DNA of 64,000 nucleotides, from the NCBI GenBank assembly GCA_964035575.1, contig OZ037854.1:620001-684000 (forward strand), read 5' to 3'. The notes under the pieces are model-generated. The model was given only the letters and a program-made list of their open reading frames with translations. It searched no databases and was not told the origin of the DNA. The DNA comes from Rhynchopus sp. YZ270_cl-10. Its lineage: Eukaryota > Euglenozoa > Diplonemea > Diplonemida > Diplonemidae. The position numbers and the translations under genes were made by a program. Shown here piece by piece: positions 20,096-31,499 of the stretch; position 1 is the stretch's first letter; each line of letters starts with the position of its first letter.

Positions 20096-20330
20096 CCCCT
20101 TACCTCCTTCGAGTACGACGTCGTGGCAGCGTCTACCCTGCGCGACTCTCCGTGCATGTGATGAAAGCCGCGATGGTCAACTTTTCCGCATCAACTGCAT
20201 TTGCGGCGTTCGCATGCTTCACCCTGGCCGCTCCTGTGCAGAACAGGTGACCACCGACAAACACGCCACCGCGCCGTGCAGCAACGCAACGTTCATTCCC
20301 AAAGGTGAACCCGCGGCGGTACAGGGCTCT
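20095..20330 (+). other. Shared upstream block C, with signal-peptide-like mini-ORF
   Basis: Repeated at 35465-35695 before the third esterase gene. It holds a 29-codon frame from ATG 20161 (starts MKAAMVNFSAS, ends AAPVQNR) that looks like a signal peptide and stops at the GT of CAG|GTGACC. A second frame across it reads CAEQVTTDKHATAPCSN. Either a 5' exon or uORF, or the relic of another secreted gene. Confidence 0.35.
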
Positions 20331-20467
20331 CAAGATCCTCCACGAAACGGCCGCCCATTTTTTTTACTCGAGTTTAAAACGTTGGAAACGTTTCTCACCC
20401 CAAAACTTACAACACACCCTCCCCTTCTCTTTCACGATTCCCTTTTACAGCTTACAAATATAAAACA

Positions 20468-21715
20468 ATGCAGAGAACGAAGACAATGCAGAGTGGACGG
20501 AGGATGCTTCTTGCTATGCTAATCTTCGCGGCTGTGCTCTTTCTGTACTTCTTGTCACTCAAACCCGCGGGTCGAAAATTCAAGATTGTTCTAGAATATG
20601 GAAATAGTGAAACCAAGGCTCCTGAGACCAAGGCCCCAGCAACCAGGGCTCCAGACACCCAGGTTCCAGAAACCAAAGCCCCTGAAACCAGTGCTCCAGC
20701 AACTGAGGTTCCAGAACCCGAGTATGTCGAGCCCTTGAACGACATCACAATTGGAGAGGTGCCTGATGCTCCTGAGGCTGCGTACTGTGCGTCACAGGAT
20801 CAGATCTACCCGGGACGTGTGTACAATACCCCTGCAGACACCACCAGCTTAGTGTGGGTGCCGTCCAGTGGTTGCAAGCTGCATCACTTCAACCCCACGG
20901 AAGTGACCACATGCCTCAGTGGCAAGAAGATTGCCTTCTTCGGAGACTCGCTGCTCGACGACACTGCCGAAGCGCTCGCCGCTCGCGCCAACGGCAGACA
21001 CGAGGCGCGTGATTCAGAAGAGGTCGAAGGCCGCTGGTGGAAGGCACGGCCCAACCGTGCCTGCTTCCTTGAAGGGCAGGAAACACCGTTCCTTGAGTTC
21101 TTCTGGACGCAGAGTGCTTTCTACAACGACCCGACGGACCCCTCGCGCGAGAAGGCCTCCTTCGCGATACGCAATGCCGATGTTGTCGTGCTCAACAACG
21201 CGATGTGGGACATTGGCGACAGCTGTCAAGGTGTGCACGCATACTACCACGCCCTGAAGGCACGTATTGAGAAGGTGCAGCATGTTGTCAAGCCGGGTGC
21301 GATGCTTGTTCTGTATGATTTGCATTGGATCTATTCGAGAAGGACCTGCACCCCAAAACCGGACGGGGAGGGTAGCAACTGCCATACGCATAACCAACCG
21401 ATTAGTCGTGTCGGGCACTACAGAACTGCGCTGCGTCTTGCTGCAGCGTGTACAGGCGTGCGTCTCTTGTCTGACACAGAAATGACCAAGCTTATCCCGG
21501 AACACACCCCCGACGGTGTGCACTTCAAGACGTGGGAGTCCAAGTTCATGAAGGCAGACGTCTTCCTCAACGGCATCTGCACGCGAGGTGGAGAGGCCCC
21601 CATGGAGTTCACAATCTATCCCAAAGAAAGCTGCAACGTCACCCAGCCCTTTATCGACTGGGAAAACAGCCCTTCCGCGGAAGCATGCAAACGGCGACCG
21701 AACCCTTGGAAGTAG
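20468..21715 (+). CDS. Type II membrane SGNH/PC-esterase-like protein, single domain
   Basis: 415 residues, no intron. Basic N-terminus, TM at about 13-31, a short stalk of seven TKAP/TRAP/TSAP units, then one catalytic-type domain. GDS at residues 159-161, NNAMWDIGDSCQ as the third block, DGVH at 349-352, and a C-terminus ending RRPNPWK, as in the second domain of the 4913 gene. Cysteines around the domain (YCASQ, SSGCKLHHF, DSCQG, GICTRG, ESCNVT) are shared by all copies and suggest a disulfide-bonded extracellular domain. Upstream block (20355-20467) and 3' flank are shared with the 4913 gene, so the duplication included control regions. The catalytic Ser, Asp and His are all present. Confidence 0.82.
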   Translation: MQRTKTMQSGRRMLLAMLIFAAVLFLYFLSLKPAGRKFKIVLEYGNSETKAPETKAPATRAPDTQVPETKAPETSAPATEVPEPEYVEPLNDITIGEVPDAPEAAYCASQDQIYPGRVYNTPADTTSLVWVPSSGCKLHHFNPTEVTTCLSGKKIAFFGDSLLDDTAEALAARANGRHEARDSEEVEGRWWKARPNRACFLEGQETPFLEFFWTQSAFYNDPTDPSREKASFAIRNADVVVLNNAMWDIGDSCQGVHAYYHALKARIEKVQHVVKPGAMLVLYDLHWIYSRRTCTPKPDGEGSNCHTHNQPISRVGHYRTALRLAAACTGVRLLSDTEMTKLIPEHTPDGVHFKTWESKFMKADVFLNGICTRGGEAPMEFTIYPKESCNVTQPFIDWENSPSAEACKRRPNPWK

Positions 21716-22703
21716 GGTTGTCGATGTTGTCCTTCGACCTGCATTCGTTTTCATTTTGGTGCAGCAACCTTCTGTGCCCACTTCATGTGGCAATCTCTGT
21801 TATGTTTCCTTCCTGTCATGCTTTCCCTCATTCATCGCTTCGTTTTTGTTTGTTATCCAAATCTGCTTACGTAGCAGCGCACTCCCAACGGGTGCTATGT
21901 GACGCGTTCTGTACGATGAGTTTCCTACTGTTTTGACGTGTGTCTACTTTTTTATAGTTTATTTTTGTGAATGTGGTCGAAGAATTTTGCCTAACTGAGG
22001 CCTGTCTTCGGTTGTATGTACTCAAGTCCGTACTAGCTAGCATGCACTACGTTTTGAAGAAAAAAAAATTGTATTTATCTGACTGTTCAGTGGTGTGTCA
22101 CTGGATGACAGCTTGACATGTGACAGAAGTTTTGTGGTCCTTTGTGTTGCTGCTTTTTTTTGTTGTTCTTGTGCCTTTATCCGACTAGATTTTTGTTGTT
22201 CCGGGGTTCGGAGGTCCGTGGACGGATACCTTTCTTAGTTGCAAACCGTAACTTCTGTTAGCTGGCATTGGGGGTGGCGCGACTCCTGTCGTGTCGTCTT
22301 TTTAGTTTTAAAAATAAACCCCCAACTGCTGCCCCTGCCGTATTGGTCAGATGCCTCGTTTGTTTGATTTGCCTTTCTTTTTTTTCTTTTCTTACTTGTT
22401 TTGCTTTTCTCCCCCTTTTTTCCAGTTTTTCCTAGATACTTGACAATAGAAAATAAAAACGACGGAACGTGCCCACCAGCTTGTGTTTTCTCACTCACTG
22501 TTTCTCACTCACACAGCACACACTTCAGCGAAAAAACACATCAAGCTTGCGGAGCGATAAACGAAAACTCGTGCGATAAACGAAAGAGTTGTTTTTCATT
22601 GTTTTCTTTTCATAACCTGAAGTTCGTTTCTATTTTATTTTTTTTTAAATTGTTTTTTGCTTCCACGCAGAGTTATTAGAAACTGGACATGATTAGCCAA
22701 CGT
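21716..22703. other. 3' flank and gene-free spacer
   Basis: The first ~230 bp match the 3' flank of the 4913 gene. The rest is T-rich, without a supported gene or hairpin element. Confidence 0.45.
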
Positions 22704-23826
22704 ATATCAGTCAATAATTGAGCCACCGGGACTTTTTTCCGTTTTTGTACAGAAAAATTTTTAATTTCTACTCGTCAAAATAGAAACTTAACACTCATCA
22801 CACGATAAAACCCATGGGAGAGGTTGTGGTGAAACGCACACACCTCGACCTGTTTGGTGAGGAGTGGCTCTGCAGCGCGGTTCGTCTCTAGAACCGCAAA
22901 GTGTGTTCAAAATGCTTCGTTTCTATTTCCTCCTTCATTTCATGAGGTGACAAAAAAAATTGTCCGACCCCGCAATTAAAAGATATCGACTCGGAAACCC
23001 ATCCCCGCTGGGTTTTGAAAACTTTTGATGTCGTTGGTTCACCTCAGATGTGTGAGGGCCTCGACCAAAACCAGTTTTTCCAGTTTTCAGGTATAAGCCT
23101 GGGCGGTAGTATTTTACAAAAAAATCCTCAAAATTCAAAAAAAATTGTTCGAATGGATTCAAATCGTGCAAAACAGTCAAAATATCACTTTTGACAAAGA
23201 AAAAAAAGTGATCCTCACTGTTACGCAGCCACCCTCCTGACCCCCCTGGAACCTGGTTTTTGTGTGGGGGGCTCCCTGTACAAAGTCTTAAGGGAAGTCT
23301 GAAGGGGTACTGGTTGGTGGCCATTTTTTGCCTACAAAAAATCAGGAAAAAAAAATTTTTTTTTCGGTTCTCGGGAGTCTGTGCGTGCTGTGATGGTGTC
23401 ACTTTGCGCTCAGAAATGAGTATTTTTGACCTAAAATGCATGTATCAGTTTAGACTGGCTGTACGCCGTTTTCCACGGTGTACAGCCACAACTACCCATG
23501 TACAGAAGAATTTTTAACTTCTACTCATTTCCAGAAATCGTGCGACCCCGCAATTAAAAGATATCGACTCGGAAATCCATCCCCGCAGGGTTTTAATTTT
23601 TTTAAAAAATTTCGGTGCGTCGCATTCATGCAATTCATTTCCGACTTTTTGGGATTCACCAATCTGGAGTTCAAAAAAATTTTTTTTTTATTTTTATTTT
23701 TATTTCTTTGCATTCCGCTGCTCAAAATCTTTCAATTGCGGGGTCGGACAATTTTTTTTGACGAACAGTTTTTTGTTCAACGAACCTTGGGAGAAAAGTC
23801 CCGGTGGTTCAGTTATTGACTGATAT
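22704..23826. mobile_element. TIR element of 1.12 kb (non-autonomous)
   Basis: ~34-bp inverted termini beginning ATATCAGTCAATAA (22704) and ending TTATTGACTGATAT (23826), with two differences. Inside, GACCCCGCAATTAAAAGATA occurs twice in direct order (22967 and 23543) and once inverted in part near 23735. No target duplication I can define and no transposase frame. Superfamily unknown. Confidence 0.72.
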
Positions 23827-23916
23827 TTGTCTTCACGCTTTTTCCTTTTGAATCAATTCCCCTCACCCAATTCACGTGCGACACCCACGGCAAGAGCCGA
23901 AATGTCTCCCTAAAAT

Positions 23917-24060
23917 GGCTGCGGTCAACGAAAAAAGACGTTAAGATAAAAGGATTAGTGAGGACAAATCAAATAGCAAATTGTTAGCTTAAGTTTTTCC
24001 TCCACACGAAGGTGGGGCTGCGTTCAACGAAAACAAGTCTTCTTTCCTTTTATTAAGTTA
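23917..24060 (-). repeat. Fragments of the split-repeat retrotransposon's terminal sequence
   Basis: GCTGCGGTCAACGAAAAAAGAC at 23917 on (a 20-nt core) is the complement of the junction sequence of the 205-bp A+B unit; CAACGAAAACAAG follows at about 24028. Short relics only. Confidence 0.5.
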
Positions 24061-24082
24061 TCAAGATCCGTTGGCAGGTACA

Positions 24083-24893
24083 GTGCTGTCGTGCCTGATC
24101 AGGCTGGTATGGCATTCGCCATACCTATTAAATTTGGTTTTTTTTCCTGGTAGGGCAAGGTCCGCCCTCCTGCCCTACCAGGATTTTTTTATTTTATTTT
24201 ATTTTTTTGAGGAGGGGTTCGGCAGGCATTTTGTTAACCATCGTTACGAGTTTTTGGCGTTTTTTTTCTCATCGTTTCATCGACCGTGGGAGACCAGAAC
24301 GCGACTCAATTGGTCAAACGCCGAAGGAAAAGGAAGCATGCAGCATGGCGGAAGAAAAAAAAGTAGCGTACCGTGCGCCTGCGGCGCAAGCTTGCAATGC
24401 ACCCTTCCCATGACACAGTTTGGCTGTAAAAATGGTCAATTTTAAGCGCATTTTTTTTGAAATGTTGCGTACCGTGGCTTCGCCAGAAGCTTTCGTTTTT
24501 AGAAAAATACGTAAGTAAACTTTACGGAAACTGACGTTAATTACGAACGACAGCGCTACTTAATGGCAACATTTTTTAGAAATACCGTGGCTTCGCCTGG
24601 AACCTTTGGTTGCCGTGGTTCTTTTATAGATCTACTGAGGTTACTGATACGACAGCTGACACCCACTACGGCTTGTGGTTCACCCTCCCCACCCGCCTTT
24701 CACGATTTTGTGCATCAGAGGGGAGAAAGAGCCTCACCTTCTTGCACTGTCAGGGAGTCGCGCGCGCGAAGCGCGCGCAGCGACCGCTTTTACGGGGGGA
24801 AAGCTCGGGACCTTTTTTTTGCGGGTTTTTTTTGACCTGCCCTACCAGTGCCCTACCTATTAAATTTTTTTTCGAAACTCAGCGACAGCACTG
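24083..24893. repeat. Possible TIR element with internal hairpins
   Basis: CAGTGCTGTCG (24083) faces CGACAGCACTG (24883-24893). Between them are a CCTGGTAGGGCA / TGCCCTACCAGG hairpin, the GCGCCTGCGGCGC palindrome, a GTGGCTTCGCC motif twice and a GCGCGCGAAGCGCGCG palindrome. No coding frame. The short termini make this weak. Confidence 0.4.
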
Positions 24894-25330
24894 GGCAGGT
24901 ATAATTATCTGGTTTTTATCCCCGCTACAACCCCCCCCCTTTTTTTGAGAGAAAAATTGGCCATTTTTTTTTTCTTTGCCAGTTTTACAGTTGAACTCAC
25001 TCACACTCTCACCCCCCATTACCCCCACGAAATGCAAAAAAAAAGTTGCTCTTAAGGGTTGAGGACGAACGACATCTATACCTTCCGTGGTGCTTCGGCC
25101 AACATTGAGTACAGACCCGAGTTCTCCCCACCTGGTGGGATTACTCGGCGATTGTCGACACAACAAAAAAACCCCCCCGTAAAACGTTGCTCACGCGTCA
25201 CACCTCTCGTGCACGCTTTTAAAAAAATGCAAAGGGGCATAAATATATTGAGGAGAAGGCTGGGGTGGCCCGGGCGCGCAGGGAAGTGGCGCGTTGTGTT
25301 TTTTCGGAAAAAATCACAAAAAGTCACAAC

Positions 25331-25540
25331 ATTATGAAAAAGAATCTTGTGATTTTTTGTGATTATTTGTGATTTTTTTTTTGGTTTTTGTGATTTTTTG
25401 TGATTTTTTGTGATTTTTTTTTTGGTTTTTGTGATTTTTTGTGATTATTTGTGATTTTTTTTTTGGGTTTTGTGATTTTTTGTGATTGTTTGTGATTTTT
25501 TGTGATTTTTTTTTTTGGTTTTTGTGATTTTTTGTTGGGT
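25331..25540 (+). repeat. TGTGATTTTT-type satellite
   Basis: About twenty units of TGTGATTTTTTG or TTGGTTTTTG variants. A shorter array of the same kind is at 26475-26545. The two flank a stretch without T runs (25550-26460) in which I recognise no gene. Confidence 0.75.
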
Positions 25541-25544
25541 GATC

Positions 25545-26470
25545 TATGATCGTCTCCGTGAGACACGTAACAGGCTGCGAGAACCTGTGAGAGTCTGTGA
25601 GAGCTTACTGAGAGCTTATGAGGTCCTGTGCTGTGGTAGTGCACAGTACATAGAGTATACACAGTCACGCCGAAAACACTTGCATTTGCATTTCCGGAAT
25701 CCGTCCGGCCAGTGGTGGGGTCAATTTTCCGAAATGGACAAGTTCTCGTTTTTGGTCAATTTCCGCAGTATACACAGGGGATTGGGAATACAGTACAGTA
25801 CAGTTGTGTGGTGGGGTCAATACGCCGAAATGGACAAATCCGTGATTTTTGTCAGCATCAGGGGCAAGTGAAAACATAGAGAGGATGAGGAACAAGAAAA
25901 GGGTGAAAATGGGCCGCCCGCCGCAGTCGGAAGCTTTTATATGTCGTGCACTTTTCCAGGTCTGAAGACAATCTGACCACATTGTCCCAGTATAACATGC
26001 ACCCAATAAATCCATTGGAGAAGGAACATGCCATCATTTGCGATGACAGCGTCATGTGGGCGGCCAATCCGATGTTGCGCGGCGGCGGCTTGGTCTTACG
26101 CGCCTTGAGAGGCGGCTCGACCCTTCCAATGAACACAAGCGTGTGCAGGTGGGTGGCGGCTATGTGCTGTAGACAGCGCAATGTAACAAATTGCAGTCGG
26201 GGGGCGCGTCGGTTTCCGGAGTCGCTTCGGTAACGGGGGTCGCGTCAGTGTCGGCGCACACCACCTCTACCTCCTCCGTTGGAGTCGGTAGCCCTCGTGC
26301 TTGGGGAGCCTCCGCCAGCTCCCGTGCCTTGGCAATCGCCAAGATAAACAACTGTCTGAGGCCGGCTACGCTTTTTGCTGCCTCTTTACTCGCTTCTGAG
26401 TGTGTGGTGATTATTGATCTCCACCCTGTTCAGATTGCAGGAAGTCGACCAAATGTACCGTGACTTTGTA
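25545..26470. other. Unrecognised higher-GC island between TGTGATTTTT arrays
   Basis: Contains GGTGGGGTCA repeats at 25690-25850 and, at 25960-26060, a stretch akin to 11995-12075 (GGTCTGAAG..ATCTGACCACAT..CCAATAAATCCATTGG). A minus-strand frame at 25858-26181 has no family I can name. It could be a decayed transposase, but I cannot show it. Confidence 0.35.
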
Positions 26471-26716
26471 GTAGTTGTTTGTGATTTTTTGTGATAATTT
26501 GTGATTTTTTGTGATTTTTTTTTTTTGATTTTTGTGATTTTTTTAAATTTTTTTTGTAAAAACTAAGCGCCGTGCCCCCGGGCCACCCCAAAGGCATGGG
26601 ATATCTAGACGCCGTCAAAAGCAGTGCTATTCCCTCTCTCCTCTCGTCTGTTATTAGATTTCCGGCACTGCAATTATTCCCTTCCCCTCTTTTTACACAC
26701 TACACAAGCTTACGGA

Positions 26717-27985
26717 CCCCCCCACTAGGGGGAGCCACCAAGGGCGTTTTGCTGTCCAAAACCCATTTTTTTGAAATTTGGGTGAAGAAATCCACTAAAA
26801 TGGGCGTGCCTGGCCGCAAATCGCCCTGGGGATCACCCATATATCCCAATAAACCACCTGACGACCTTCACAGAGCACTTCTTGTCTCAAAAAAATCGAT
26901 TTTTTGTGAAAAAAAGCCCAAAAACCGCGTCACGTTTGCGTCACGCTTGGTGACCAAAATTTAACACTTGCCAAGAAATTTCTCCAATCAGACAAAACTC
27001 CTTCTAAACACCCGAAAAACACTTCAGTCCACATCCGCTGGGGTCCCAGGGTGGAAATATATGGTTTTTGCAGCTTTTAGGGGTCCTGGGAGGGTCCCAG
27101 GCGTATTCATGAGGGACGGAACCGCTTATAATGCCCGAAATTGCCTCTTTTTTAGGGTGCTTTTTCACCTTAAAAATTCAAAAAAAAGTGCTCAGACAAT
27201 CACAGAAGTGTCCAAACCCCCTCGGAACTACTCGCCAGACCCCCTGCGGGGTGGAGAATCATATTTGCGATCACTCTTTGGGCTAGTTTGCCCAAAATAA
27301 CCCCGTGTCCCACTTTTGTCCCACTTGTCCCAAAATGGGGTATTTTGGCCTATTTTGGGACAAGTGGGACAAAAGTGGGACACGGGGTTATTTTGGGCAA
27401 ACTAGCCCAAAGAGTGATCGCAAATATGATTCTCCACCCCGCAGGGGGTCTGGCGAGTAGTTCCGAGGGGGTTTGGACACTTCTGTGATTGTCTGAGCAC
27501 TTTTTTTTGAATTTTTAAGGTGAAAAAGCACCCTAAAAAAGAGGCAATTTCGGGCATTATAAGCGGTTCCGTCCCTCATGAATACGCCTGGGACCCTCCC
27601 AGGACCCCTAAAAGCTGCAAAAACCATATATTTCCACCCTGGGACCCCAGCGGATGTGGACTGAAGTGTTTTTCGGGTGTTTAGAAGGAGTTTTGTCTGA
27701 TTGGAGAAATTTCTTGGCAAGTGCAAAATTTTGGCCCCCAAGCGTTACGCGAGCGTTACGCAATTTTTGGGTGTTTTTTCACAAAAAATCGATTTTTTTG
27801 AGACAAGAAGTGCTCTGTGAAGGTCGTCAGGTGGTTTATTGGGATATATGGGTGATCCCCAGGGCGATTTGCGGCCAGGCACCCCATTTTAGTGGATTTC
27901 TTCACCCAAATTTCAAAAAAATGGGTTTCGGACAGCAAATCCTTAAGGATTTCCTTATACGTGGCTCCCCCTAGACCCCCCCACT
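26717..27985. repeat. Giant inverted repeat (foldback), 1.27 kb
   Basis: Left arm about 26717-27336, right arm about 27352-27985, with a ~15-nt centre at 27337-27351. The central ~330 bp of each arm are, as far as I can read, identical: both strands encode the same translation at 26968-27300 and 27409-27741. The outer part of the arms has drifted (for example GCGTCACGTTTGCG against GCGTAACGCTCGCG). Ends read GACCCCCCCACTAGGGGGAG and its near complement. No protein family. RNA from either strand would fold into a ~600-bp duplex. Confidence 0.88.
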
Positions 27986-28273
27986 GATTGAAGAAAAAAA
28001 AATTCCTCTGCATCGCTCCTCGACTCAATGTTTTACATCACTTTTTTTTTTACTTCCTGTCTTTTTATTGAAAAACACTCCCACCCACCAATACAGAAAC
28101 CTGTTTTTTTTTTTTTTGTCCCCAGACATCCCCCCTGTTTTGGATATGGAGTGTTTTGTTTTAAAGAGATTTGGTTATTATAAACACCCCCCTTTATTGC
28201 TCTGTATTCAGGAAGGGGTGTGTGCGCCCCTGTGGCCATTCATCCTTTCCAGATTACCCTTTATTTTGTTTAA

Positions 28274-28304
28274 GGTAACTAAGCACGAGAGGCTTAGGAT
28301 CATC
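28274..28304 (+). promoter_or_regulatory. GACTAAGC hairpin, copy 2
   Basis: GGTAACTAAGC, loop ACGAGAG, GCTTAGGATCATC, then TTATAAACTTTTC. No gene is recognised upstream within 1 kb. Confidence 0.55.
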
Positions 28305-28572
28305 TTATAAACTTTTCTTTGTTTTAGGTCCTGGGCTGGACCTTAAAATACATCTGGGGGTCCGTTCCCTCGGTGGTGCCCGCTCGAACTGATTGGTCTT
28401 GACCTGAGAAATGCAATACAGGAGGCGAGGAGGGGTATGCGGGGCGTTTTTTGTGCCTTCAGGGTCTTTTTGTTAAAATACATCATCCCTGACAACAGAC
28501 TTGTGGAAGCTTGCGCAAAGGTTGCTTGTGGAATCCAGCGCAGCTGTTGCTCCGCGATAACGAATATGATAA

Positions 28573-28604
28573 GGTGACTAAGCACAGAGAGGCTTAGGGT
28601 CATC
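28573..28604 (+). promoter_or_regulatory. GACTAAGC hairpin, copy 3
   Basis: GGTGACTAAGC, 8-nt loop ACAGAGAG, GCTTAGGGTCATC, then TTATAAACTTTTC. It is 299 nt after copy 2, so a short transcript could lie between them. Confidence 0.6.
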
Positions 28605-29907
28605 TTATAAACTTTTCTTTGTTTGATAAAACAACTTGTTGTCAATTCTAAAAAGATTGGAGGCAGCGCTGCAGGGCAAACAAAACGGATTGAAAAAAAA
28701 AACAGAAGCTTGCTTGTTTTCTTTGAGTACTCAATTAACCACAACAACCGTACTTCAGTTTAACACATTTTTTCACCTTTTTGTTTTCCCGGCTTTGAGC
28801 GCACAAACAAAAGACCCGATCTTTTTTTTCAGCAACCCTGCCTCTTCTATAGTACTGGTGCATAGCCTTTGTCTTTCTTTTTGGGTATGCGGGACTCCAC
28901 CCCCTTGTCCTCAGGGTATTAAACGTCTCCCACTAAATGCAAGTATAAACCCTGGTAGGGTACTCCACCACATGGATAGTGTGTTACGCTTCTTGCTCTG
29001 ATAATGTTAAGTAAGAAACCCCAATGGAGTGAAAACGTAGTGAGAGAGCGCAGCGGAAAACGATAGTGGGGAATGCAACGAGATTTTTTTTTCATAATGT
29101 TTATATCCTCCCTCCCCCCCCCCCACAAAATATTACACGCAGAGAAAACACTCGTTTTTCACACAGCGCAGTCCGTTGTTTGTTTTTCTCAACGACATCT
29201 TTTTCATTTTTCCTTTTTTTTTTCTTCTTTTCTTTTTTTTTTTCCCCAAACTTTCTCTATACTTTTCTCTCCTTCCATAGATACACATGAAAAAGGAGTT
29301 CCGTGAAATTCACAGAACTCGATAGACGATTGAGCGTATCTAACAACCAAAAACAAAAGTACAAGAGAAATGCAGGAAAAATAGACAGAGAAAAACAACG
29401 ACAACAAAATTCTAAAAAGAAAACAAAACAAGTCATAAACTTAGTGAACTAAACTAAACAAGGTGAACAAAAACACATAGGGTCGTCATATGCGTAGTAA
29501 GTTACGTAACATGCTGCCCAACAAGCCTCCTGTTTCTGTGTCTGTGTTATCTGCACGTCACCGTGGTATTTGTGAGCGTTTGCTTGCCTGTACAAAACGC
29601 GACTGTTGATGCTAACACGATTGAATTTCCACCAGTACCATACGTTCCATCACCACGGCGTCCGTACCGCACCACGGTCACGTCACAGTGTATGCTCGTC
29701 ACCCACAGACCCGTTGTCTTCTCCCCCTTTGCCCTCCATTTCGTCACCTACATCCCCGGCATCACCCACAGTCTAGAGTTACACCTAGAGCAATCCGGTG
29801 AGGTTTTTTCGGATGATGGTGTATTGAGAACGCTCCTAGTACCCCTTGCACAGTGTTACACAAAAAACATTTGACAGGAAAAAAAAAAAAAAAAAAACTG
29901 TTCCACG
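28605..29907. other. Spacer with weak coding-like stretch
   Basis: From about 29505 to 29870 the sequence is less A/T-rich; it holds a 103-codon frame (29563-29874) and a short frame from ATG 29511. Neither resembles a known family and there are no splice sites I trust. Possibly an unrecognised exon. Confidence 0.25.
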
Positions 29908-31241
29908 GCAGGGCATATCCTAAGTCTGTACCCGGTACCCGCGGGTTTTTGAAAAAAAGTGCGCCCCTTTTTTTTGCACGGCTATAAGGTCCCACGTTGC
30001 CCCTTTTTTTTGCACGAGGGGTCTAGGGGGTCTAAGGGGAAACCTACTTGACAAAAGTGCCCGTAAAAAAAATATTTGGAAAGATCTGGTGCGAAACAGT
30101 CCAAAAACACCATTTTCGGTGGGAAAAAATTCACCCCCTATGGGGTGGCCCGTGGTCGCAGCGAAGTGCCGTTTTCTAGTTTTTTGTGTACCTGTGTACT
30201 GTGTACTGTATATTTGGGTTTGCTAATCCTTAACACTCGCAAACCCCTGTGTGGGGGTTTTTGCCCACAAACGGCTTTGTCGTTTTTTTGGGTGTGAAAA
30301 CGTGGGTTGTGTGACAAGGCAAAGGGCACGTGTGCACGACCGTGTGTGGCCCACGCAGGGTTCTGATAACGCGCAAGCGTGTTTTCGGCGCCACATACAC
30401 GGGTCTGGGCCAAAAAAACCGGGTTTTGTGTTGAAACTTGTGGTTTTTGGTGCAAAACGCCTGTTTTGCCTATAGAATCCTTAAAGAACGCACGGTTTCA
30501 AAGGCGTTTCCACGTAAACTCCCGACATGAAAATGGGAATTAAAAACAAATCTCTCAGAGATCTGATTTATTGAAGTTCTCAGAAATGGCCCAATCTTTC
30601 TAATGCCGAAAAAAATCTTACACTTTGGTGACTCTGCGAAATGTCGACAATCCAAACGATTGGTGGTCCCCTTGTGTACTGTGTACTGTGTACTGCGTAC
30701 TGTGTACTGTGTACTGTGTACTGTGTACTGTGTACTGTGTACTGTGTACTGTGTACTGTGTACTGTGTACTGTGTACTGTGTACTGTGTACTGTGTACTG
30801 TGTACTGTGTACTGTGTACTGTGTACTGTGTACTGTGTACTGTGTACTGTGTACTGTGTACTGTGTACTGTGTACTGTGTACTGTGTACTGTGTACTGTG
30901 TACTGTGTACTGTGTACTGTGTACTGTGTACTGTGTACTGTGTACTGTGTACTGTGTACTGTGTACTGTGTACTGTGTACTGTGTACTGTGTACTGTGTA
31001 CTGTGTACTGTGTACTGTGTACTGTGTACTGTGCGGAAATTGACCAAAAACGAGAACTTGTCCATTTCGGCAAATTGACCCCGCCACTGGCCGGACGGAT
31101 TCCGGAAATGCAAATGCCGATGTTTAAAAGCGCCACCAACGATGAAACCTGGAAAAAAAATCAAAAAAAAATCCGCCCCTTTTTTTTGCACCCTTTTGGC
31201 AAATTTGGCCGCTCAGACCTCATATTTAGGATATGCCCTGC
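29908..31241. mobile_element. hAT-like element carrying a heptamer satellite
   Basis: Inverted termini GCAGGGCATATCCTAA (29908) and its complement ending at 31241. GTTCCACG flanks both sides (29900-29907; 31243-31250, with one extra base on the right). Contains a ~361-bp GTGTACT array and, next to it, the AGAACTTGTCCATTTCGG / TGACCCCGCCACTGG repeat. No transposase frame. Confidence 0.65.
30673..31033 (+). repeat. Heptamer satellite (TGTGTAC)n, about 51 units
   Basis: Unit TGTGTAC, one variant unit (TGCGTAC) near 30694, otherwise uniform. Long frames on both strands here are products of the repeat. Confidence 0.97.
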
Positions 31242-31499
31242 AGTTCCACGCAACGTTTTTTTTGTTCTACACCCCTACAGAAACCTTTTGTCCCCAGACA
31301 TCCCCGCTGTTTTGGATACGGAGCAAACTAAATTGCTTTTTTTTTTTTATTCCTACGAAGCTTGCTTTAAAGGGGAAATAGTATTACCGGTACGGTCGCC
31401 AATCATCCCTCAAACAGGAGGATTGTGCAATCAACGAAAATTTATTTTGCACAATCAACTAAACATAACACACACAACAATGGATAACATCGCAAAAGG

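Noticed and set aside
22940-23441. 168-codon minus-strand frame
   Set aside because: It lies inside the TIR element 22704-23826, reads like translated low-complexity A/T sequence, and matches no transposase motif I know.
26968-27741. Two identical ~110-codon frames facing each other
   Set aside because: They are the two arms of the palindrome. The translation resembles no family and codon use is not convincing.
29563-29874. 103-codon frame in a less A/T-rich stretch
   Set aside because: No family, no paralogue in the window, no convincing splice or start context. Left as a possible exon only.
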